This document shows, piece by piece, positions 1 through 9,438 of a stretch of DNA of 64,000 nucleotides; positions within the stretch are counted from its first letter, which is position 1; the number at the start of each line of letters is the position of its first letter. Where the stretch lies: contig NZ_MSMP01000008.1 of the NCBI RefSeq assembly GCF_001936575.1, forward strand, positions 1 to 64,000, read 5' to 3'. The translations under genes were made by a program, and so were the position numbers. The DNA is from Tenacibaculum agarivorans. Lineage in GTDB: Bacteria; Bacteroidota; Bacteroidia; Flavobacteriales; Flavobacteriaceae. Under the pieces are notes generated by a model. The model was given only the letters and a program-made list of their open reading frames with translations, was not told the DNA's origin and did not search any database.

Positions 1-1213
1 TGATAATAGTACAAAATATGCCGGTTTAGGCTTTGATGCTTCCGTATGGGAGATTTTCCCTTATCTTATTAAAGGTGCTACACTACATATCTTAGAAGAT
101 GCAATAAAGTATGATGTAGCAAAGCTTAATAGCTATTTTGAGACACATGATATTACTATTGCATTTTTACCTACACAATTATGTGAACATTTTATTAGAT
201 TAGAGAATAGTTCACTACGTTTTTTATTAACAGGAGGAGACGCATTAAAATCTATAGAAGCTACAAACTATAGCTTAGTAAATAACTATGGTCCTACCGA
301 AAATACGGTAGTTACCACAAGCCATATTTTTACAAAAGATAAAACGTATAGTAGTTTACCTATAGGAAAACCAATAGCCAATACAAGTGTTTACATTTTA
401 AATAAAGAAGGTAATCTAGTTCCGAGAGGAGTTATCGGTGAGTTATGCATAGGAGGCTCAGGTTTATCGCAGGGTTATATCAACAGAGCGGAGTTAACAT
501 CAGAGAAATTTATAGTTCACCCTTTTAAGGAAGGAGAACGCTTGTATCGTACAGGTGATTTAGCTCGTTGGTTAGAAGATGGTAATTTAGAGTTTTTAGG
601 TCGTATAGATAGCCAGGTTAAGCTTAGAGGTTTTAGGATAGAGTTAGGAGAGATAGAGAATCAAGTGTTAGGTTACCCAAGTATTAGAGATGTAGTAGTA
701 AATGTTGTAGAGCAAAATCAAGACAAGCATTTGGTAGGCTATTATGTATCAGAAACATCGATAGACTCATCAGCGTTACGTTCTTTTCTGCAAGGCAAGC
801 TGCCGGAGTATATGCTACCTAGTTATTATGTGCATTTAGATGCCTTACCGATCACCGTGAATGGAAAGGTAGATCGTAAGAATTTACCACATCCAAGATT
901 AGATATAGAAGATCATTATGTTGGTGCTTCTAATGCTACAGAAGAAACTTTAATTAAGATCTGGAGTGATGTTTTAGCTATAGAAGAGAACTTGATTAGT
1001 GTTGAGCGCAGCTTTTTTGAACTAGGCGGACACTCTTTAAAAGCTACGGTTATGGTGAATCAAGTATATAAAGAGCTAGAGGTAACTATAAACCTTAAAG
1101 ATGTTTTTGAAAAACCAACAATAAAAGAAATCTCAGATTACATTATCACAATGACCCAAATAGGTGATGAAGTTTTAGAAAATGGATCAGATGTGATTAA
1201 AATAACGATATGA
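1..1213 (+). CDS. Nonribosomal peptide synthetase, C-terminal part (A-PCP), 5' truncated by window edge
   Basis: The frame is open from base 2, so this is the end of a longer NRPS that begins before the window. It shows adenylation motifs A4 (FDASVWEIF), A5 (NNYGPTENTV), A6, A7 (YRTGDLARW), A8 (GRIDSQVKLRGFRIE) and A10 (NGKVDRK), then a carrier domain with the phosphopantetheine serine in FFELGGHSLKAT. A hand alignment to GrsA PheA reads the specificity residues as D-A-W-F-L-G-N-V-V plus the A10 lysine, which equals a published leucine code. No epimerase or thioesterase follows the carrier domain. The stop overlaps the next NRPS start by 4 bases (ATGA), so the two are co-translated and the chain passes to the next protein. 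Confidence 0.93.
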   Translation, partial: DNSTKYAGLGFDASVWEIFPYLIKGATLHILEDAIKYDVAKLNSYFETHDITIAFLPTQLCEHFIRLENSSLRFLLTGGDALKSIEATNYSLVNNYGPTENTVVTTSHIFTKDKTYSSLPIGKPIANTSVYILNKEGNLVPRGVIGELCIGGSGLSQGYINRAELTSEKFIVHPFKEGERLYRTGDLARWLEDGNLEFLGRIDSQVKLRGFRIELGEIENQVLGYPSIRDVVVNVVEQNQDKHLVGYYVSETSIDSSALRSFLQGKLPEYMLPSYYVHLDALPITVNGKVDRKNLPHPRLDIEDHYVGASNATEETLIKIWSDVLAIEENLISVERSFFELGGHSLKATVMVNQVYKELEVTINLKDVFEKPTIKEISDYIITMTQIGDEVLENGSDVIKITI

Positions 1214-4200
1214 AAATAGACAAATTTATAACGGACTTAAGAACCAACAATAATATTATCATTTCTGTTACTGGTGATCAGTTAGATATTACTGCTGAAC
1301 GACAAGCTTTAACACCGGATATTATTCAGGAAATTAAGGATAAAAAGGAAGAGATATTAGCATTTTTTAAGAAAGTAAAAGATGATAACAACACCATTCC
1401 TATTGTTTCAAAAAAAGAATATTATGAGCTATCACACGCTCAAAGAAGATTATGGGTGTTGGATCAGTTAGTAGAGACAAAAGGAATTTACAATGTACCG
1501 CTAATACATACTTTTAAAGAGCTTGATATTGGAGCGTTTAAAAAATCAATTATAGCTTTAATTGAACGACATGAAGTATTGCGTACAACAATTCAGATGA
1601 TACAAGGGAAACCGATGCAAGTTGTTGAATCGATTGATGAATTTAAGTTTGAGATAATTCATAATAAAAAGAGTAATGAGGAATTAAATACCTTTATTAG
1701 AGAAGAGACATTCTTCCCTTTCGATTTAACTCGTTCTGCTGTAAGAGCGTCTATAATTGAAAAAACAGATGGTAGTGTAGTTTTTATCTTTATTTTACAT
1801 CATATTGTTACAGATGGATGGTCATCAAAGGTATTACAGCATGATTTGAAGCTTTTTTATGATCATTATGCTAATAAAGCTTTACTACAATTACAACCAT
1901 TAAGAATTCAATATAAAGACTACTCACATTGGCAAAATGGACAATTAAAGTTAGGTAAACTCGATGTTTCTCGTAAGTATTGGAAGAATAAACTATCTGG
2001 AGAAATTCCAGTTTTAGATTTACCATTGGATAGAAAAAGAGGAAAAGTTAAGAGTTATGAAGGAGCAAGTGTTAGTTATACTATTCCAGCTAGTCAAGTA
2101 GAAGATTTAATAGAATTAGGAAATGAGCATGGAACCACTTTATTTATGGTGTTAGTTACTATGCTGAATACATTGTTTTACCGCTATACCAATCAAACAG
2201 ATATTATTCTTGGTACACCAGTTACAGGAAGAGATCATCCAGAATTAGAAGATCAGGTTGGATATTATAGCAATACTATTGTTTTCCGATCTACATTTAA
2301 AGCTACAGATACTTTTATAGAATCACTAGAAAATGTAGGTAAGGTAATGATAGGAGGGTATGAGCATCAATATTATCCTTTCGATCTATTAGTTGATGAG
2401 TTGAATTTGGACAGAGATATAAATAGAAATCCATTATTTGATGTAATGGTTTCATATAATGATATAACAGATCATTCAGTATCTCAAAAACAAAGAAATA
2501 AGTCTTCACAAAAGATAACTAGTTTGGAAGAAGATGTGAATAAATTTGATCTTTCTTTCTCTTTTATAAAAAATAATCTAGGAGCATTAGTTGTTCATAT
2601 AAATTATGATAAAAGTATTTTCTTTAAGGCGAAAATACTAAGAATGGTAAAGCATATAGAAATACTGTTAACAGATATTTTAAAAACCCCAAATAGAAAA
2701 TTAAATGAAATAACTTTATTATCGCATAGAGAACAGTTAGAAATCTTAGATACTTTTAACAACACTTCTAAGAATTATGATTTAGTTGAGAAATATAAAG
2801 TTGAAATAAACGATATTATCAGTTCTTTTAGGGAGCCAATCGCTAATTTGAAATTATATATTATTGATTCAAATAATCAATTATTACCAAAAGGAATTCC
2901 AGGAGAGATAGCAATTGGAGTGATGGGCTCGGTAAAAGAATATTTAAATCAAGATGAATTAATTACCGAGAAATTTATTTCTAATCCATATTGGTTAGAA
3001 AATAATCAAGAAATATATAAAACGGGAGATGTTGGGTGTTGGAATGAAGAAGGAAAAGTAAAATTTTTAGAAGGTCGAAATACTCAAAAACGTATATATG
3101 AATCAGATAAAAGATTAAGTGAAATAGAAAATATTTTAATAGAACACTCAAGAATCAAAAACGCAGCAGTAATTATAGAAAAAGACGAGGAAGGTGTAGA
3201 TCATTTAGTTGCATATTATGTGAAAAATGAAGAGGAGTTAAAAAATAAAGAGATTAAAAATGAAAATATTGATTCTCGAGAAAAAAGGTATATAAATTCA
3301 GAACCAAGTTTTCCTAATGTCATTTATAGAGTAGATGAGTTGTTTGATCAAGCAGTTCAAAATTACAAGCATAATATTGCTATTAAGATAGAAGAAAGAG
3401 AAGTTACATATAAAGAGTTACAGAGTAAAGTAGATAAACTTGCAACGTATTTAAAAGTTGGATGTGGCGTACGTAAAGGAAGTACTATTGGTATCATGAC
3501 AGGAAGATCTGAGAAAATGATCGTAGCTATGTTAGCAATACTTAAAGTAGGCGCCATTTTTGTTCCGATTGATGCAGAGTATCCAGAAGATAGGATTTCT
3601 TATATGGTTGATGATGCAGCTATACAATGGTTAATTGTAGATGAGAGTATAGTAATACCCAAAATTTCTGAAAAGGTAACTACAATATTTTATGAAAGTA
3701 TAGAAGAGGAACCAATATATGATCTTTGGGATAAAGAACAGACTATATCATTATCTGATCTCTGTTACATTTGTTATACATCTGGTTCAACAGGCACTCC
3801 TAAAGGTGTAATGGTTGAGCATCAATCAGTATCGGATTATGTACAAACATTCACAAAATATTTTGATATTAAAGACACAGACGTTGTTATTCAACAATCA
3901 TCTATTTCTTTTGATACTTCTATAGAAGAAATATTTCCAACTTTATGTGCAGGAGGAACGTTGGTAATTATTCCCAAAGGAGGTAGTGATATTGACGGTA
4001 TAATACAGGCAATTAATGAAAAAGAAGTTACGTTGTTAAGTACTACTCCTTTAGTAATTAATGAGTTGAATTTAAGATATGAAGAGCTGAACCGTTTCCC
4101 TAAAACTATGATCAGTGGAGGAGATGCACTTCAGCTATCATACATAAACAAACTTATCAATCACACGAATTTCTATAATACTTATGGACCAACTGAGGCC

Positions 4201-5919
4201 ACGGTATGTGCTACTTTTGGTTTGGTACATAGTTCAGCCAGTAACATTGGAAGCCCAATAGCAAACTATGCAGTATATATAGTAGATAATAATGAACAAT
4301 TATTACCCGTAGGCTCTATTGGAGAAATATATCTTGCAGGACCAGGAATAGCAAGAGGTTATATTAATAAAGAAACAGAAACTCGAAAAAGTTTTATTTC
4401 AAACCCTTTCGGAGAAGGCAGATGTTACAAGACTGGAGATCTTGCCCGTTGGACAATGGATGGAACATTAGAATTCTGTGGAAGAAAAGATAATCAAGTA
4501 AAAATAAGAGGATATAGAGTAGAACCGAATGAAGTGAATATTAGTATAGCTAAACTTGAAGCAATAAAACAGTGCATTACGGTAGTTAAAAAAGATTCAG
4601 AGCAGAAGAATCATTTGGTAACATATTATATTTCTGAAAAAGAATTAAGTGGTGATACTATTCGTAACTTTATAAAAGAGAAGTTACCACATTATATGAT
4701 TCCAAGGTATTATACCAATATCAAAGAATTTCCTAAAACAATTAATGGTAAAATTGATGTTAAAGCATTACCTACACCAGAAATTTTATCACAAGATATT
4801 TCCATTGATTTAGAATTAAAAAAACTTTTAAAAGAAAAGGTAGCGGGTTATATAGTACCTACTTATTATAGAAATTTGGAACGTCTTCCTATTACCATTA
4901 CTGGAGAGGTAGATAGAAAAGAACTACAAAGAAGAGCAAGAAGACATATACAAAAGCGAATTAAAATTACACCAGTTAATAGCACAGAAAAGAAATTATT
5001 AGATATATGGGAAAAATATCTTAAGTTTTCAGGGATTAGTACAGATGATAATTTCTTTGAAATAGGAGGAGATTCACTAAAAGCGATGCAAATAGTATCT
5101 GCAATTTATAAAGAAATAGGAGGAGAGATTACGCTTAGAGATATTTTTAGTGCTCCAACGATTAAAGAACTATCAGAATTGATTCTTGGAGAACAAAAAG
5201 AAAAAACATTATTGCTTAAATTGAATAATGAAGTTGAAGGCTTACCAAACATCTTTTTTATACCTCCAATATTGGGTTCTTCTACAATTTTCAAGAGTTT
5301 AGCAATGAAAATGGACAAGGAATATAATGCTTATGGATTCCAATATAAAGGTTTTGATACAGAAGAAACTTTTGATACATCCATCAAAGCTATTGCTAAA
5401 ACATTTATAGCTGAGTTAAAAGCAATGAATATTAAAGAGTCTATTTCTTTAGTAGGATATTCTATGGGAGTTCCTATTGCTTTTGAGATGGCAAAAATCT
5501 TAGAAAAAGAGCATGATCAGATATGTTTAGTATTTATTGATAGAGGAGTATACAATCAAAAAGTTTCTAAAAGTAATATGTTGCAAATTGATAAACTTTT
5601 AGAAAAGGAATTATCTTTTTGGTTAAGCACCACGTTGAATAATTCAGAACGTATCAAACGATTGATGAAACATAATCTAAATCTATTAGATAATTATAAA
5701 GTGAAAGGAAAGATAAAAAGTCGCATTTTAACTATAGAAGCAACAAGGAATGCTGTTTCTGCTTCCATGCAAGATTGGAAAAAACATACACGTAATGATA
5801 TTGTTCATACCTTTATTGAAGCCAGTCATTATGAAATATTGAATAAAGAGAATGAAAATGTAGTATTAGAAATACTATCAAAAGAACCATATTTTCAAGT
5901 AAAAGAAGAATGGTTATAA
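1210..5919 (+). CDS. Terminal nonribosomal peptide synthetase (docking-C-[A relic/A/A relic]-PCP-TE)
   Basis: 1569 residues. Residues 1-60 look like a TubC-type N-terminal docking domain. A condensation domain follows (SHAQRRLW near 75, HHIVTDGWS near 197). After the C-A linker (near 490-520), motifs A1-A5 are missing and a weak A6-A8 relic occurs (residues 545-665, YKTGDVGCW). A complete A domain then runs from about 700 to 1185 (YTSGSTGTPKG near 856, FDTSIEEIF near 901, YGPTE near 991, NGKID near 1179). A second A9-A10-like tail follows (residues 1200-1240, TGEVDRK with the A10 lysine replaced by glutamate). Next come a carrier domain (FFEIGGDSLKA near 1282) and a thioesterase (GYSMG near 1416, histidine near 1540). 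The specificity residues read roughly D-T-E-S-I-G-T-V-C; I cannot assign a substrate. It should add the last residue and release the peptide. Confidence 0.93.
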   Translation: MKIDKFITDLRTNNNIIISVTGDQLDITAERQALTPDIIQEIKDKKEEILAFFKKVKDDNNTIPIVSKKEYYELSHAQRRLWVLDQLVETKGIYNVPLIHTFKELDIGAFKKSIIALIERHEVLRTTIQMIQGKPMQVVESIDEFKFEIIHNKKSNEELNTFIREETFFPFDLTRSAVRASIIEKTDGSVVFIFILHHIVTDGWSSKVLQHDLKLFYDHYANKALLQLQPLRIQYKDYSHWQNGQLKLGKLDVSRKYWKNKLSGEIPVLDLPLDRKRGKVKSYEGASVSYTIPASQVEDLIELGNEHGTTLFMVLVTMLNTLFYRYTNQTDIILGTPVTGRDHPELEDQVGYYSNTIVFRSTFKATDTFIESLENVGKVMIGGYEHQYYPFDLLVDELNLDRDINRNPLFDVMVSYNDITDHSVSQKQRNKSSQKITSLEEDVNKFDLSFSFIKNNLGALVVHINYDKSIFFKAKILRMVKHIEILLTDILKTPNRKLNEITLLSHREQLEILDTFNNTSKNYDLVEKYKVEINDIISSFREPIANLKLYIIDSNNQLLPKGIPGEIAIGVMGSVKEYLNQDELITEKFISNPYWLENNQEIYKTGDVGCWNEEGKVKFLEGRNTQKRIYESDKRLSEIENILIEHSRIKNAAVIIEKDEEGVDHLVAYYVKNEEELKNKEIKNENIDSREKRYINSEPSFPNVIYRVDELFDQAVQNYKHNIAIKIEEREVTYKELQSKVDKLATYLKVGCGVRKGSTIGIMTGRSEKMIVAMLAILKVGAIFVPIDAEYPEDRISYMVDDAAIQWLIVDESIVIPKISEKVTTIFYESIEEEPIYDLWDKEQTISLSDLCYICYTSGSTGTPKGVMVEHQSVSDYVQTFTKYFDIKDTDVVIQQSSISFDTSIEEIFPTLCAGGTLVIIPKGGSDIDGIIQAINEKEVTLLSTTPLVINELNLRYEELNRFPKTMISGGDALQLSYINKLINHTNFYNTYGPTEATVCATFGLVHSSASNIGSPIANYAVYIVDNNEQLLPVGSIGEIYLAGPGIARGYINKETETRKSFISNPFGEGRCYKTGDLARWTMDGTLEFCGRKDNQVKIRGYRVEPNEVNISIAKLEAIKQCITVVKKDSEQKNHLVTYYISEKELSGDTIRNFIKEKLPHYMIPRYYTNIKEFPKTINGKIDVKALPTPEILSQDISIDLELKKLLKEKVAGYIVPTYYRNLERLPITITGEVDRKELQRRARRHIQKRIKITPVNSTEKKLLDIWEKYLKFSGISTDDNFFEIGGDSLKAMQIVSAIYKEIGGEITLRDIFSAPTIKELSELILGEQKEKTLLLKLNNEVEGLPNIFFIPPILGSSTIFKSLAMKMDKEYNAYGFQYKGFDTEETFDTSIKAIAKTFIAELKAMNIKESISLVGYSMGVPIAFEMAKILEKEHDQICLVFIDRGVYNQKVSKSNMLQIDKLLEKELSFWLSTTLNNSERIKRLMKHNLNLLDNYKVKGKIKSRILTIEATRNAVSASMQDWKKHTRNDIVHTFIEASHYEILNKENENVVLEILSKEPYFQVKEEWL

Positions 5920-5979
5920 CTTTCTACACTGTCAATTTTATAACAAATCTTAACTAAATATTGCTAATACATTTTAAGC

Positions 5980-8900
5980 ATGCAATGTACATCTATAAAA
6001 AAAGTGATGTTCTTACTTTTATTTCCACTGATGCTATTCAGTATGGAATACAAAAAAGAACCATCTGATAAGTCTACAAAATTACTCGATGTAGCATTTG
6101 AAGAGCAAATCTTAGAATTAATGAATTATGGAGATATTCCTGGATTGAGTATTGTGCTTATAAAAGGAAATCAATATAGTATCAAAAGCTTTGGTTATGC
6201 TAATGAGGAAAAGCAAATCCCAGTAACAGCCTCTACAAAATTTGAGCTAGGTTCTTGCAGTAAGGCTTTTACAGCTTTAGCGTTAACAATACTTGAAAAG
6301 CAAGGAAAAATAAATCTGGATAGTTATGTGTCAGACTATCTTCCATGGTTCTCAACAACATATAAAGGAAAATCGATTCGAATAAAACTCCGACAAGTAC
6401 TACATCATACTAGTGGAATTCCTTGGGAAACCATCGCTGAAATTCCTGAGTCTAATGATAAAAATGCATTAGAACAAACTATCAAAAAACTTATAGGAGA
6501 AGAATTAGATACTCCTCCAGGAAAAGAATTTCAGTATGCCACAATTAACTATGATATTCTAGCATTAATTATACAAAAGGTTACAGGAATATCCTTTGAA
6601 AAGTATATGCAGACGTATGTTATTGATGCTTTAGGTTTAAAAGAAACTAGTATTGGAGAGGTAAAAAAGAACGCAACTAAAGCACAAGGATATAAAATAG
6701 GTTTTTTACAAGCTCGTCCTTATAGCGCTCCTAAATATAAAGGGAATAATGCAGCAGGATATGTTATTTCTGATGCTAAAGACGTAATGAAATGGCTAAA
6801 GTTTCAAATGGGAATGACTCCAAATCCATTATACAGTGAAGCAAAGATTACACATCAACGAGATGCCTCTGTCGCACTTCATAATATGTCGTCTTATGCT
6901 CGAGGATGGGAAATAAATCTTGACGGAACAGGGGAAATTTTCCATAACGGACTTAACCCAAATTTTAGTTCATATATCACATTTAGACCAGAAGAAAAAA
7001 TAGCTGTAGCCGTAATGGCTAACTCTAATAGTAATTATACCACCTATATAGGTAATAAAATAATGAAGCATTTAGCTGAAGAAAGTATAGAAAAAGATTA
7101 TAAGCCTGCTGATGGGGGAGACAAAACATATTCTGGTATATCTATAGCTATAGGATTTTATATTCTTATTGTGATGGCATTTTTAACTATGATTTTTATA
7201 GATGTATTTAATAAGAAACGTTCGTTTGAAAATATATCAGTTAAAAAATTATATAAGATTTTAGGAACTTTCATTTTAGTTGTTCCATTTTTATATGCGT
7301 TATATATATTTCCGAAAGCATTAGTGAATTTTACATGGGAAGCTATACTTGTATGGATGCCAGAGAGTTTTAAAATATTAATTATCTTACTCTTAATTGC
7401 TGTGGGAGTAAGCTTTTTAGCCTATGGTTTGTCATTATTTTTCCCGAATAAAGATTCGTTAAAACAAAAAGCTCCTATGATTTTACTAATGACCGTTTTA
7501 TCAGGATTAGCTAATGTGTTGGTAATTGTTATGGTAACGGCTTTTGTAGGTTCAAATATTAATATGAAATACATGTTTCTTTATTTCGGACTAATAGTTG
7601 CTGTATATTTATTTGGAAGAAGATTTGTTCAAATAAGTTTAACAAAAATCACTAGAAGTATAGTATATGATTTACGTATACGATTGGTGAATAAAATATT
7701 TTCTGCTTCGTATGAAAAATTTGAGGGAATCGATAGAGGACGTGTTTACACAGCATTAAATGATGATGTAAATACCATTGGGGGCTCTATTAATGAAATT
7801 ATTTTATTAATTACCAGTTTTATTACAGCGGTAGGTGCCTTTATTTATCTTGCTTCTTTAGCGTTTTGGGCAACTATTGTAGCCATTTTTATTATTGTTT
7901 CCATAGCCACATTATACTACATAGTAAGTAAAAATGTGAACCCTTATTTTGAAGAAGCTCGTAATTCAAGAGATGATTTCATGCGTTTAGTAAATGGAAT
8001 GATAGATGGTTTCAAAGAATTAAGTCTACATCGTAATAAAAAAATAGAGTATAGAGGAGATATAGGAGAGAGTGCAGCGGAATTTAGAGATAAGATGACT
8101 ACAGCTGATATAAAATTTACTAATGCTTTTATGGTAGGAGAATCTCAATTAGTAATTTTACTTGGGTTAGTTTCTATAAGTATGTCTGAAGTTTTCCCAA
8201 GTGTAAAAGCACATACGGTAATGAACTTTGTTGTTGTATTTTTATATCTAATTGCTCCAGTAAATGGAATCCTAAGTAGTATACCTAGTCTTATGAATTT
8301 ACGTATAGCTTGGGATCGTGTTCAAAAGTTTACTCAGGAAATCCCTGAGAATATAGATCTTTCTGTAATTCCTGAAAAACTAATCGCAAAGGATTATGTG
8401 TTGGAGGCAAAAAATATTACATATCAATATCCAATTCCAGAAGGAGAAAAAGAAGGCTTTAGTGTTGGACCAATTAATTTAAAAATTAAAAGCGGTGAAA
8501 TATTCTTTATTATTGGAGGAAATGGAAGTGGAAAAACAACATTAGCAAAGATGTTAACAGGGCTATATGAATCTCATAGCGGTCAAATTTTACTCAATAA
8601 TAAAATACACAAAGGCCATGAACTAAGTGAGTATTTTTCATCAGTATTTAATCCAGCATATCTTTTTGAAAAGTTGTATAATATTAATACAAATGAAAAA
8701 CAAGATGCAATAGATAAATATCTGAAAGTATTAAACCTCGATCATAAGGTTCAAATTGTAAACGGAAAGTATAATACTATTCATTTATCTAGTGGACAAC
8801 GAAAAAGATTAGCTTTATTACAATGTTATTTAGAAGATTCACCAATATATCTATTTGATGAATGGGCTGCAGATCAAGATCCTGAATATAGGAATTTCTT

Positions 8901-9063
8901 TTATAGAAGTTTATTGCCAGAAATGAGGGCATTAGGAAAAATTGTTATTGCAATTACTCATGATGATCATTATTTTGATGTAGCAGATAAAGTAGTGAAA
9001 CTTGATAGAGGTGAAATAGAAACTTTAGATCCGCTTTATATTATAAATCAAAGCATGAATTAA
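5980..9063 (+). CDS. Serine hydrolase (beta-lactamase family) fused to cyclic-peptide-type ABC exporter
   Basis: 1027 residues. The N-terminal part (about 35-370) is a class C beta-lactamase/penicillin-binding-like hydrolase with SxxK as SCSK (near 92), a YAT where YSN is usual (near 185), and an HNG motif (near 322). It starts with a hydrophobic signal-like segment. About three membrane segments (385-490) lead into an ABC membrane domain and an ATPase with Walker A GGNGSGKTT (near 846), signature LSSGQRKR (near 936) and Walker B/D-loop DEWAADQDPEYR, which is typical of the SyrD/PvdE cyclic-peptide exporter family. It lies 60 bases after the terminal NRPS, so I infer export of the peptide, with possible periplasmic trimming by the hydrolase part. 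The missing YSN asparagine makes the hydrolase chemistry uncertain. Confidence 0.88.
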   Translation: MQCTSIKKVMFLLLFPLMLFSMEYKKEPSDKSTKLLDVAFEEQILELMNYGDIPGLSIVLIKGNQYSIKSFGYANEEKQIPVTASTKFELGSCSKAFTALALTILEKQGKINLDSYVSDYLPWFSTTYKGKSIRIKLRQVLHHTSGIPWETIAEIPESNDKNALEQTIKKLIGEELDTPPGKEFQYATINYDILALIIQKVTGISFEKYMQTYVIDALGLKETSIGEVKKNATKAQGYKIGFLQARPYSAPKYKGNNAAGYVISDAKDVMKWLKFQMGMTPNPLYSEAKITHQRDASVALHNMSSYARGWEINLDGTGEIFHNGLNPNFSSYITFRPEEKIAVAVMANSNSNYTTYIGNKIMKHLAEESIEKDYKPADGGDKTYSGISIAIGFYILIVMAFLTMIFIDVFNKKRSFENISVKKLYKILGTFILVVPFLYALYIFPKALVNFTWEAILVWMPESFKILIILLLIAVGVSFLAYGLSLFFPNKDSLKQKAPMILLMTVLSGLANVLVIVMVTAFVGSNINMKYMFLYFGLIVAVYLFGRRFVQISLTKITRSIVYDLRIRLVNKIFSASYEKFEGIDRGRVYTALNDDVNTIGGSINEIILLITSFITAVGAFIYLASLAFWATIVAIFIIVSIATLYYIVSKNVNPYFEEARNSRDDFMRLVNGMIDGFKELSLHRNKKIEYRGDIGESAAEFRDKMTTADIKFTNAFMVGESQLVILLGLVSISMSEVFPSVKAHTVMNFVVVFLYLIAPVNGILSSIPSLMNLRIAWDRVQKFTQEIPENIDLSVIPEKLIAKDYVLEAKNITYQYPIPEGEKEGFSVGPINLKIKSGEIFFIIGGNGSGKTTLAKMLTGLYESHSGQILLNNKIHKGHELSEYFSSVFNPAYLFEKLYNINTNEKQDAIDKYLKVLNLDHKVQIVNGKYNTIHLSSGQRKRLALLQCYLEDSPIYLFDEWAADQDPEYRNFFYRSLLPEMRALGKIVIAITHDDHYFDVADKVVKLDRGEIETLDPLYIINQSMN

Positions 9064-9438
9064 AAATATTAATCGTTATGTATATTACTAAAAATTATAA
9101 AAAAGAAAAACATTAAAATCAACTCAAGATATAAAACAAGTATTTAAACAAAGAATACTACATTAATAAATTTATAATATAAATATTTCCATCACTGGAG
9201 ATAAACTGAATAAATCTGTCTAAAAATTTTATTGATAGAATACTATTATTGATTTAGTATTTTTAAATTCCAAAGTATTAGAATTACTTCAGAGCTTACT
9301 TTAATAATACTTATGAATGATAGTGTTGTACTAATTTATAATACTTTCTACTAAATTTAGAAAAAAGATAAGATAGATTATATCTTTAAAATCAAAACAG
9401 AATACCCTTAAAATTTATCAACCTTATATTTAAAAATT
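9064..9438. other. Non-coding gap between exporter and GT9-like gene
   Basis: 375 very AT-rich bases. Only frames of about a dozen codons occur on the plus strand. I see no convincing hairpin, operator or TANNTTTG-type promoter. The gap probably separates two transcription units of the peptide cluster. Confidence 0.5.
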
